Positions 16,382-23,975 of a DNA stretch of 64,000 nucleotides are shown here, in pieces. The position numbers and the translations under genes are program-made. Within the stretch, counting starts at the first letter, position 1, and each line of letters begins with the position of its first letter. The DNA lies in NCBI GenBank assembly GCA_020634935.1, contig JACKAT010000011.1, positions 59,370-123,369 on the forward strand. Reading direction: 5' to 3'. Under the pieces are notes generated by a model. The model searched no databases. It saw nothing but the letters and a program-made list of their open reading frames with translations, and was not told the DNA's origin. The stretch comes from Anaerolineales bacterium. Its GTDB lineage: Bacteria > Chloroflexota > Anaerolineae > 4572-78 > J111.

Positions 16382-18328
16382 ATGAAAAAGAAATATATTG
16401 TGGCCATGACAGCCGGGGGAATAGCAATTGCGTTGATTGTGGCTCTCGGCTTCTTATATCATAACCAAACCAAAAAGTTGCCGCCCCCGATCTATGCTTT
16501 CGCCTCGGATCGCACGGGTAACGGCGATATCTTTGGATTAAACCAAGATGGCGATATCGTTAACCTGACGGACGACCCTAGCGCCGATTGGGACCCGGCC
16601 TGGTCGGCGGATGGCACGCGGCTGGCGTTTACCAGCCATCGCAGCGGCAACAGCGATATCTGGCTGTTGAACGTGGTTGAAACCGGCGAAAAGGCCGCGC
16701 CGCACAACCTCACGGTAGACCCGGCCTGGGATTACAGCCCTACCTGGTCGCCCAGCGGTCAAAGTGTGGCCTTTGTTTCAGAGCGAGACGGCGATCCGGA
16801 GATTTTTGTGCAAAATCTGGAAAGTCACTCGGCTTTGCAGCTAACCTTTAATAATGAAATGGATCATTTACCGGCCTGGTCGCCGGATGGCAAAATGATC
16901 GCCTTTGCCGCCGTGCGCGACGGCATCGAACGCATTCATCTCATTAGACCGGACGGCACCGATGAACAATTCGCCACGCCGCCGTCGTTGAGAGGAACAT
17001 CGCCGGCTTGGGCGCCCGACAGCCAGCGGCTGGCCTTTATCGGCTGGAATGAGCAGGATCGGGCCGGTATTTATCTGCTGGGGCCGGGCGAGACCGATTT
17101 GCAACTGCGTTATCAAGCCCGCAGTTGGATCGGCTCGCTCCATTGGTCGGCGGATGGCGAATGGCTGACATTTACCGCCTGGGACAGCGGGAATCACGAA
17201 ATTTACGCCTTGCCGGCTGAAGGCGTCGATGACTACCCGCTGCGCCTGACGGTGGACCCGGCCTGGGACGATTTTTTGGCCATCAACCCCCAAGCCCCGT
17301 TTTTCGACGCGCCGCACGATAATGTCGCCCAAGCCGCGCCGGCGGTCAGCCTGCCGCCCGATGATCGGTTCTTTGCCGGGGCCAACTTAGCCGATTTAAG
17401 CCTGACCTACCTGCTTAATGATCTGGGGCTGGGTTGGGGCAAAAGTTACGTCAATTGGGCCACGGTTGAACCGGAACCGGGCGAATTTCGCTGGATCGAC
17501 CCCGATAATATCGTCAAAGCGATGGGCGATCAGCAAATTAAGATTTTAATGCGCGTGCACGGCACCCCGGCCTGGGCCAGACCGGCCAACAGCAGTTATA
17601 CCCGGCCGCCGCAGGATATGGCCGACTTTGGCCGCTTTATGTCCGCGCTCGCCACTCGTTACAAGGGCCAAGTGGCCGCGTATGAAATTTGGAACGAGCC
17701 TAACCTCAATTATGAATGGGGCAACGGCCAGCCCGACCCGGCGGCGTACACTAAGATGTTAAAAACCGCCTACACAGCCGTTAAAGCCGCCGATCCAGCG
17801 GCGTTGGTTATTACCGGCGGTTTAGCCACCACCGGCGACGGATCGCCGACGGCTATGGGCGATTTAGACTTTTTACAGGCCATGTACGACGCCGGCGCTA
17901 AAGGTTACTTCGATGCCGTCGGCAGCCACCCCTATACCTTCGGTCGCGGCCCGGATGAGATTGATCTGTGGGGATTATCCCTGTCCAGGGTGGCAGAGCA
18001 GTATCAAGTGATGCAAGATAATGATGACCGCCAGAGCCGCATCTGGGTGACTGAATTAGGCTGGGTCATTGCCAGCAACTGGGATTTAGGCGAGCATCAA
18101 GCCATTGCGGTGTCGGAGGCGCAGCAGGCCCAATATTTATCCGCTGCTTTTGACAAACTGGAAACGAATTGGCCTTTTGTTCAGGCCGTGTTTTTGTTCA
18201 ACCTCGATTTTAGCACCGTCGCCTGGTATCCGGCCTCGGAACCGATGCGCTGGTACGCTATTCTTAACCCTGATCGCACCCCTCGACCGGCTTATACGGA
18301 ATTACGCCTGAGCCGGCGCGCCCCTTGA
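16382..18328 (+). CDS. Membrane-anchored PD40 beta-propeller fused to clan A glycoside hydrolase
   Basis: A 648-residue protein. Residues 5-27 form an uncleaved signal or anchor helix. Residues ~35-310 contain about six TolB/PD40 repeats (AWSADGTRLAFTSHRSGNSD is the pattern). Residues ~335-640 look like a GH39/GH5-type TIM barrel: AYEIWNEPNLNY gives the acid/base Glu and IWVTELGW the nucleophile Glu. It should act outside the cell on a polysaccharide or glycoside; the substrate cannot be told. The propeller probably serves as a binding or scaffold module. A promoter 10 bp upstream and the lack of a ribosome site suggest leaderless translation. Confidence 0.82.
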   Translation: MKKKYIVAMTAGGIAIALIVALGFLYHNQTKKLPPPIYAFASDRTGNGDIFGLNQDGDIVNLTDDPSADWDPAWSADGTRLAFTSHRSGNSDIWLLNVVETGEKAAPHNLTVDPAWDYSPTWSPSGQSVAFVSERDGDPEIFVQNLESHSALQLTFNNEMDHLPAWSPDGKMIAFAAVRDGIERIHLIRPDGTDEQFATPPSLRGTSPAWAPDSQRLAFIGWNEQDRAGIYLLGPGETDLQLRYQARSWIGSLHWSADGEWLTFTAWDSGNHEIYALPAEGVDDYPLRLTVDPAWDDFLAINPQAPFFDAPHDNVAQAAPAVSLPPDDRFFAGANLADLSLTYLLNDLGLGWGKSYVNWATVEPEPGEFRWIDPDNIVKAMGDQQIKILMRVHGTPAWARPANSSYTRPPQDMADFGRFMSALATRYKGQVAAYEIWNEPNLNYEWGNGQPDPAAYTKMLKTAYTAVKAADPAALVITGGLATTGDGSPTAMGDLDFLQAMYDAGAKGYFDAVGSHPYTFGRGPDEIDLWGLSLSRVAEQYQVMQDNDDRQSRIWVTELGWVIASNWDLGEHQAIAVSEAQQAQYLSAAFDKLETNWPFVQAVFLFNLDFSTVAWYPASEPMRWYAILNPDRTPRPAYTELRLSRRAP

Positions 18329-18345
18329 GACCCATCGATGAAAGT

Positions 18346-18452
18346 AACTACTCAGGTGACTGGCACTTTGGATCAAATCGAGACCATTGAATGGCATACA
18401 ACGCTGCTATTACTGCGATTAAGTGCCAGTCACCTGGTCTGCTGAATAAATA
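18346..18452 (+). repeat. Family A hairpin element, copy A3, abutting proB
   Basis: Arms AGGTGACTGGCACTT (18354-18368) and AAGTGCCAGTCACCT (18421-18435). The 3' boundary CTGAATAAATA ends four bases before the proB ATG. The element therefore occupies the position of the ribosome-binding site. Confidence 0.85.
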
Positions 18453-18455
18453 CCG

Positions 18456-19553
18456 ATGAAAATTGTAATCAAAGTTGGCACTAATGTCCTTAGAGCCGGA
18501 ACTAATCGTATATATCGCCCCTATCTGATCGATTTGGCCCGCCAGATTGCCGGTTTGGGCCGGCAGGGCCACCAACCCATTTTAGTTTCGTCCGGCGCCA
18601 TCTTTACCGGCCGCGAAGTGCTGGCTGTGGGTAAATTGTCGCAAAATAAAGACGTACCCCACAAACAAATGCTGGCCGCGGTGGGCCAGGGCCACCTGCT
18701 GTCGCTTTACCAGCAAATCTTCGAGATGTACGGCTTAATCGCCGCCCAAGCGCTGCTCACTCGGGCCGATCTGGCCAACCGGACGCGCTATCTCAATGCG
18801 CGTAATACGTTTCAACTCCTGTTACAAAATCGACTGATTCCCATCATCAACGAGAACGATGTGGTCGCGGTGGATGAGATCAAGGTCGGCGATAACGATA
18901 ATTTATCGGCGCTAGTGGCCAATTTGGTCGAAGCCGACCTGTTGATCATCTTAACCGACCAGCCGGGCCTGTTTACGGCCGATCCGCGCAAAGATCCCAC
19001 CGCGCAGCTTATTAAGCACGTCCCGGTCATCGATGAGACCATTTGGACCATCGCCGGCGGAAGTTTGGGCGATATTGGCACCGGGGGGATGCGCACGAAA
19101 ATAGAAGCGGCTGAATTGGCCACACGTTCCGGCACCGATGTGGTTATTGCCCTGGGCAGCGAACCGGACGTGATTTTGCGCGTCGCCGCCGGCGAATCGA
19201 TTGGCACGCGTTTCCCCACCCAGTTTAGCCAGGTGGAAAGTCGCAAACGCTGGATTCTGGCCGAAGCGGCGCACGGGGCGCTGCTGGTGGACGATGGGGC
19301 GGCTAATGCGGTGGTCAATCAAGGCAAAAGCCTATTGGTGGTTGGTGTGACCGGGGTGCGGGGCGATTTTCAGCGGGGCGAGCCGGTTCAAGTGCTCAAC
19401 CTGCAGCAGCAGGAAATTGGGCGCGGTTTGGCCCATTACAAAGCCGATGACCTGCAAGCTATCTGCGGCCGGCGATCAGAGCAGATTGTGGGTATTTTAG
19501 GCTTTGATTATGGCCCCACCGCCATTCACCGCGATAATTTAGTGCTGGTCTAG
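18456..19553 (+). CDS. proB: Glutamate 5-kinase with C-terminal PUA domain
   Basis: A 365-residue protein. The amino-acid-kinase fold (1-255) has VIKVGTNVL at 4-12, SSGAIFTGRE near 45, and IINENDVVAVDEIKVGDND near 129-147, the glutamate-binding loop. GTGGMRTKIEAA near 211 follows. A PUA domain covers about 275-355. It phosphorylates glutamate in the first step of proline synthesis; the PUA domain is standard for bacterial ProB. No proA is adjacent. There is no ribosome site outside the preceding repeat, so translation must use a weak, leaderless or structure-dependent mode. Confidence 0.94.
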   Translation: MKIVIKVGTNVLRAGTNRIYRPYLIDLARQIAGLGRQGHQPILVSSGAIFTGREVLAVGKLSQNKDVPHKQMLAAVGQGHLLSLYQQIFEMYGLIAAQALLTRADLANRTRYLNARNTFQLLLQNRLIPIINENDVVAVDEIKVGDNDNLSALVANLVEADLLIILTDQPGLFTADPRKDPTAQLIKHVPVIDETIWTIAGGSLGDIGTGGMRTKIEAAELATRSGTDVVIALGSEPDVILRVAAGESIGTRFPTQFSQVESRKRWILAEAAHGALLVDDGAANAVVNQGKSLLVVGVTGVRGDFQRGEPVQVLNLQQQEIGRGLAHYKADDLQAICGRRSEQIVGILGFDYGPTAIHRDNLVLV

Positions 19554-19696
19554 CCGCTGTGGCTGGCCTTTACAAAAAAACGAAAAGACCTGACAGGTTT
19601 TTACCTTGCCGGTTACATCGGGCTTGATTTTCGAGGTCATGGTGACTCCGCCGGCCAATTTGTCCCCAGAAACCTGCCAGGTCTGGCTCCAATACA

Positions 19697-19731
19697 AAAA
19701 AACGGTCTGATGCAATTTAGACCGTTTTTGG
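19697..19731 (+). terminator. Intrinsic terminator downstream of proB
   Basis: AACGGTCT and AGACCGTT arms with flanking AAAAA and TTTTT, so it could act in both directions between proB and the convergent OleA-like gene. A second inverted pair (ACCTGACAGGT / ACCTGCCAGGT) lies before it. The remaining part of the 19554-19914 gap holds a dispersed ACAGGATT-type half repeat. Confidence 0.7.
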
Positions 19732-19914
19732 TAGCTCTGCCCTAGACCGTAGTCTGGAAACATCGCCATTTTTAGGGTACATTTAGACACAATTTACATG
19801 ATTTACAGAATTTTTGATATAAATTTAAAAATTTTGGTCATCTTGTTAATCCTGTCCATGCCTCGGTCAAGTGAGGTGTTACCCTGTTGCTTCTCGCCTA
19901 CAAATATTAAAATC

Positions 19915-20934
19915 CTACCACGTCACCGACATCAGCATACAATTCAAGCCACTGCCGATGCCCATCAGGCAGATATGGTCGCCGGTGGTGATCAATCCTT
20001 CTTCATTGGCCATCGCCAGGGCGGTCGGCAGGCCAACCGGGCCGGTATTGCCTAACCAGGGAAAAGTTAACTTAAATTTCGAGCGCGTGGCCCCAATGGC
20101 CTTGATGACGGCCAGGGTATTATTGGTACTCACTTGATGGGGGGCGTATAAGGCAATTTGGTCATCGCTCCAGCGTTCCAGGGTTTTGCTGGCCAGTTTC
20201 CAGGTTTTGCTAATTAAACTGGCTCCGGCGCTCATCAACTTGCCGGGATAAGAGCGCATAATGCTGGAATTGGCCACGCATAATTGGTTATGTTCGCTGG
20301 CGGCCATACTCACCGCCCCGTTAATCCGGTGATCGGTTTTGGCGATGTCTCGATGGCTCAAAATCATCGCTACCGCGCCTTCACCCAGGGTTAACGTGGC
20401 GATATTTTCCATAAAATCTTGCTTGGTCACGTCGGCTTGCTGCAAACGGGCGATAGTGGTATCAATCAGCCCCCGGCCGGCTTCTCCGGCCACAACCAGC
20501 CCATATTTGATCACCTTGGCTTCAATCATCAGGCCAATATTAAAGATGCCGTTCACAAACCCTAAACAGGCGTTGCCGATATCGTAGTTCATGCAACTGG
20601 AAGGTAATTGGAGGTTGCCGTGAATCAAGCTGGCCACGGAGGGTTCAATATAATCCTTCATGACGGAGGTGTTGACCATACAGCCAATATCTTTGGGATC
20701 GATGCCGGCTGTTTCTATAACTTTACGCGCCGCCAGGGTAGCAATGTTGCTCGGCTGGGTGCCGAGGTCCCAAAAGCGACGTTCGTGAATTCCTGATAGA
20801 TTTTCCAAAATACCTGGTCGTATTTGTAGTCGAGCCAGTGTTTCGGAGAATTGCTCCTCGAGGTCGGCCGATGTCACCCGATGCGGGGCTAATTCGTACT
20901 CGACAGCCTCAATCCTAACATTCTCAAATAGCAT
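19915..20934 (-). CDS. oleA: OleA-like thiolase-fold enzyme (acyl-CoA condensation)
   Basis: A 339-residue FabH/OleA-family protein. The chosen ATG has GGAGGA seven bases upstream and gives MLFENV, close to the OleA N-terminus. Catalytic C123 lies in DIGNACLGF; it corresponds to C143 of the Xanthomonas enzyme. E97 in DYIEPS sits 26 residues earlier, as does OleA E117. The histidine (APHQVS) and asparagine (GNTGPVG) positions are kept. OleA joins two fatty acyl-CoAs head to head, the first step to long-chain olefins or beta-lactones. OleB, OleC and OleD partners are not adjacent. A FabH role is less likely, because MLFENV and GIHERRFWD are OleA traits. Confidence 0.82.
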   Translation of the reverse strand: MLFENVRIEAVEYELAPHRVTSADLEEQFSETLARLQIRPGILENLSGIHERRFWDLGTQPSNIATLAARKVIETAGIDPKDIGCMVNTSVMKDYIEPSVASLIHGNLQLPSSCMNYDIGNACLGFVNGIFNIGLMIEAKVIKYGLVVAGEAGRGLIDTTIARLQQADVTKQDFMENIATLTLGEGAVAMILSHRDIAKTDHRINGAVSMAASEHNQLCVANSSIMRSYPGKLMSAGASLISKTWKLASKTLERWSDDQIALYAPHQVSTNNTLAVIKAIGATRSKFKLTFPWLGNTGPVGLPTALAMANEEGLITTGDHICLMGIGSGLNCMLMSVTW

Positions 20935-21351
20935 CTGTTCCTCCATATTTTCAATTGCGCGTAGGCACATTGGGTATTTTGCCACAAACCAGCCGATTGA
21001 CGCCACAAAGAGCTATTTGTTACCCTAGCTCGTTGTGACCGAAATTTGGGAAAATTAAATTTTCGCAGCTGAGGGTCTGTGGAATTAAGCGGTAAAACGT
21101 GGGTGATACTTACCCTTGGTTGACACAACATTGTGAGTCGGTTTGCTATGTCGGTGAGTCGTGTAAATAGTGCCAAAATCTTATATGGGCAACGCTCCTG
21201 GGGAAGAAAATTTGGGTCCACTCGAAAACGGTTATTTTACCATCATTTTCCGTTTTTAGTTAATGGTCGGATAATTATTTTGTCACAAATGGTTAGATTC
21301 ACCAAATTACTCTATCATCAAACGGAGTAATTGTCTAGTATCAAAATAAGG
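20935..21351. other. Intergenic region upstream of the OleA-like gene
   Basis: No credible gene. The minus-strand promoter of the OleA-like gene should lie in the proximal part. Sequence is AT-rich without further repeats until the terminator at 21353. Confidence 0.4.
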
Positions 21352-21352
21352 C

Positions 21353-21386
21353 AAAAAGGGCTACCGGATTGCTGGCAGCCCTTTTT
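21353..21386. terminator. Bidirectional terminator-like hairpin
   Basis: AAAAAGGGCT and AGCCCTTTTT arms with a short loop. It lies downstream of the SPFH gene (minus strand), past the family A element. Confidence 0.65.
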
Positions 21387-21395
21387 ACATATGAT

Positions 21396-21508
21396 ATTTA
21401 TTCAGTAGACCAGGTGACTGGCGCTTAACCGCAGTAATTGCGGCCTTATATTCCTTTCAACGGTCTCCATTTAGCAAAAGCGCCAGTCATCTGAGTCATT
21501 ATTAGTCC
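21396..21508 (-). repeat. Family A hairpin element, copy A4 (covarying stem)
   Basis: Arms AGGTGACTGGCGCTT (21412-21426) and AAGCGCCAGTCATCT (21478-21492). Compared with other copies A becomes G in one arm and T becomes C in the other, so pairing is kept. It lies just downstream of the SPFH gene stop. Confidence 0.85.
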
Positions 21509-21525
21509 AAATGATTAAAACGGAC

Positions 21526-22260
21526 CTAAAGGCGATTGGCGTTGGTTTCTTCTAACCGTTGCATGGTTCGGCGAGAGGGAACCGGCAGATATTGATCCCA
21601 GTGTAGGATTTCATCCAGGTGATATGCCCCGCGCACAACCTCTCGCGTGGTCGGATCAAGCTGGCGGATGGTATGATCGAGAGTGGCGATGGCTTTAGCC
21701 TTATTTAGGGCCTCAGCCACTTCACCGGGCAGTTCGATGGCCTGTAAATTAAGGCCGTTGAAGATAATCCCCATGACTTTGAGCTTATCGGCCAGCAGTA
21801 GGCTCAATTGACGTTCAAAACGGTCGCGCGTGTTCGGATTGAATAGATCGCTCACGGTTTGGCTGCCCACCAGCTTGCGCAGGTTAATATCTACCTGGCG
21901 AGCGATGGCTTTTTCCGCATTTGGCAGCCCGCGCAGCTTTTGGCTGCGATTAGCCGCCGCCGGAATAAGGGCCGGGTCGATGGCATACGTGCCGGACCAA
22001 TTAATATGGGTAACGATGCCGTCGCCGGTCGTTATCGAGCCGGCGCGGTTTTGAACCAGCTTGGTTTTGGTTTCAACGGTAAAATCAACTCGTTCAAAGG
22101 GTCGCAGCAGGTGCCGGCCGGCCGGCAGAACCCGCTTGACAAAACGATCCTTATTTACGGTTACGGCAACCGAATCTTCGGCCACGATGGCGGTTTGTTG
22201 CCGGCGATAGATGATCGCGGCGATAATGGTGGTGATGAAAAGGGTGATGATAAGTGTCAT
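21526..22260 (-). CDS. SPFH/band 7 membrane protein
   Basis: A 244-residue protein. ATG 22260 is preferred over an earlier in-frame start because AGGAGA lies eight bases upstream. Residues 1-18 form one transmembrane helix (MTLIITLFITTIIAAII). The band 7 domain spans ~25-185, with GRHLLRPFERVDF near 48 and a TVSDLFNPNTRD segment. The C-terminal tail lacks the long coiled coil of flotillins. Such proteins form membrane scaffolds or regulate proteases. It has its own promoter with candidate operators. Confidence 0.82.
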   Translation of the reverse strand: MTLIITLFITTIIAAIIYRRQQTAIVAEDSVAVTVNKDRFVKRVLPAGRHLLRPFERVDFTVETKTKLVQNRAGSITTGDGIVTHINWSGTYAIDPALIPAAANRSQKLRGLPNAEKAIARQVDINLRKLVGSQTVSDLFNPNTRDRFERQLSLLLADKLKVMGIIFNGLNLQAIELPGEVAEALNKAKAIATLDHTIRQLDPTTREVVRGAYHLDEILHWDQYLPVPSRRTMQRLEETNANRL

Positions 22261-22339
22261 GGTAAATTCTCCTATAAAAAAAGTAATGAGTTCTTTGAGT
22301 AGGCGCAACAGCGTTTATTGAGCGAATAGAGTAAAAAAC

Positions 22340-22435
22340 ACACTAATTGTTGTTAAAAATAAAATGACAATTGGAATATTGTCACTCTTACACTAAGAAT
22401 AACCCCAAAAAATGTTTTTGTCAATAGCACACTAA
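22340..22435 (-). promoter_or_regulatory. Promoter and candidate operators of the SPFH gene
   Basis: On the minus strand TTGACA (complement of 22419-22424), 17 bp and TATTCT (complement of 22396-22401) make a good sigma-70 promoter. A perfect inverted repeat, TGACAAT-6-ATTGTCA, lies at 22365-22384 just downstream. The heptamer ACACTAA occurs at 22340, 22390 and 22429, flanking both boxes. The arrangement suggests repressor binding, but the factor is unknown. Confidence 0.6.
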
Positions 22436-22451
22436 GTTTTTTAAGGTTTGG

Positions 22452-22562
22452 AAACTTTATTCTTGAGGTGACTGGCCCTTTGGCTTAAACTGAGAATACG
22501 ATTTGAAAAATACGAGGTAATTACTGCGAAAAAGGGCCAGTCACCTGGCCTGCCAATAAATA
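22452..22562 (+). repeat. Family A hairpin element, copy A5 (covarying stem)
   Basis: Arms AGGTGACTGGCCCTTT (22466-22481) and AAAGGGCCAGTCACCT (22531-22546). The central base pair differs from other copies in both arms, so pairing is intact. It lies between the SPFH promoter and the end of the NUDIX regulator. Confidence 0.85.
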
Positions 22563-22573
22563 TGATTTGGGGG

Positions 22574-23281
22574 TTAGGGGAAGAGACGCCGAGCCTTAAC
22601 TTCGGCGACAGCGTCTTCACGGAAGCGATAGAGCAGCGCCGGCCGCCCGCCGGTACTGCGATAGTGGCCGGTCGATTCAACGACATCGGTTTTGCGGAGT
22701 TTGCTGCGGAAATTCCCTTTATCAAGCTTAGTGCCTAAGATGATTTCATAGGCATCTTGTAGTTCGCGCAGGGTAAAGGTTTCCGGTAGCAATTGAAACC
22801 CGGCGGCGGTATATTCAAGTTTGTAACGCAAACGTTCCAGGGCGTAATCTAAAATTTGGGCGTGATCAAAGGCCAACGCGGGTCGATCGTAGACAGAAAA
22901 CCAACCGACGTCGGCGGCGTCGCTGGCGGCGTGCGGATTGAGTTTATCGGCGCTAACCAGGGCAAAATAGGCCACCGTAATGACGCGGGTGCGTGGATCG
23001 CGCTGCGGGTCGCCAAAGCTGTAAAGCTGCTCCAGATAAACGTCGGAATCGGTCACGCCGGTCTCTTCGGCCAGTTCGCGGTAGGCCGCTTCTTCCAGAC
23101 TTTCGTCCATGCGCACAAAACCGCCGGGAATGGCCCACATGTCTTCAAAAGGCCAAACCTTACGTTTGATCAGCAGGACTTTTAGCATTTCATCCAGAAT
23201 ACTAAAGATGACCACGTCCGTGGTGACGGAAGGTCGCTCGAATTGACCGGCATCGTAGGCTTGGCTTTGAGATTGGTTCAT
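22574..23281 (-). CDS. NrtR-type NUDIX transcription regulator
   Basis: A 235-residue protein. The N-terminal NUDIX domain (18-150) has WAIPGGFVRMDE and REL-EETG of the NUDIX box. The C-terminal ~80 residues form a winged helix: TLRELQDAYEIILGTKLDKG, then GRPALLYRF, as in NrtR regulators of NAD metabolism. In the family ADP-ribose or related pyrophosphates bind the NUDIX part and release DNA. It overlaps the upstream NUDIX hydrolase gene by ATGA. The box is intact, so enzymatic activity is possible too. Its regulon is not visible here. Confidence 0.85.
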   Translation of the reverse strand: MNQSQSQAYDAGQFERPSVTTDVVIFSILDEMLKVLLIKRKVWPFEDMWAIPGGFVRMDESLEEAAYRELAEETGVTDSDVYLEQLYSFGDPQRDPRTRVITVAYFALVSADKLNPHAASDAADVGWFSVYDRPALAFDHAQILDYALERLRYKLEYTAAGFQLLPETFTLRELQDAYEIILGTKLDKGNFRSKLRKTDVVESTGHYRSTGGRPALLYRFREDAVAEVKARRLFP

Positions 23282-23868
23282 GAGGTTTCGTTTAACTTCT
23301 CACGCAGCCACATCAGGGCGATAATGGTTTTGGCATCGACAATTTGGCCGGCAGCCAGAGCTTGCCACGCTTCCGGCAGGGAATATTCGACAATTTCGAT
23401 GTCTTCGTGCTCGTCCGCCAGTCCACCGCCGTCTGTTTTCTTGCGGCGATTATCGACTTCGGCGTAATACAGGAAAAGACACTCTGAAGATCCGCCGGGC
23501 GAGGGATAAAACGTGGTAATCGGGGTCAATTGATCGACCTGATAGCCCGCTTCCTCCATAATTTCGCGGCGAATAGCTTCTTGGGGGTCTTCACCGTGGT
23601 TTAGCATGCCGGCTATCACTTCCACAATCCAACCGGGGCCTTGGCCGTTGGCATAGGTCGGATAGCGGAACTGATTGATTAAAATGACGCGCTCGGTTTC
23701 GGTATTGTAGACTAAAGCCGCCGCGCCGTTGCCGCGCTCAAAATTAAGGATACGCATTGGCTCGCTTAACGTGCCATCGAACCGGGTACGCCGGACAAAG
23801 GCTTCTTCAATCTGAAAAAAGTCATCATATACGATGCGCTGGCTGTCGATTATTACTTTTTTGTTCAT
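23278..23868 (-). CDS. NUDIX hydrolase, ADP-ribose pyrophosphatase type
   Basis: A 196-residue hydrolase. The NUDIX box spans about 87-109 with REIMEEAGY. The region before it (FRYPTYANGQGPGWIVEVIAG) is typical of ADP-ribose/GDP-mannose pyrophosphatases of the NudF/NudK group, which act as dimers. No strong ribosome site is seen. It is coupled to the NrtR-type gene, which fits an operon for NAD-derived nucleotide turnover. Confidence 0.88.
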   Translation of the reverse strand: MNKKVIIDSQRIVYDDFFQIEEAFVRRTRFDGTLSEPMRILNFERGNGAAALVYNTETERVILINQFRYPTYANGQGPGWIVEVIAGMLNHGEDPQEAIRREIMEEAGYQVDQLTPITTFYPSPGGSSECLFLYYAEVDNRRKKTDGGGLADEHEDIEIVEYSLPEAWQALAAGQIVDAKTIIALMWLREKLNETS

Positions 23869-23975
23869 TAGAGAATTGTCGCGTAGTTAGTCACTTTATT
23901 GGCAATGATTAATGGTCGTGCTCATTATACACAGACTTAACCGGATTGTCTACATAATCTGCCATCTTTAACATT

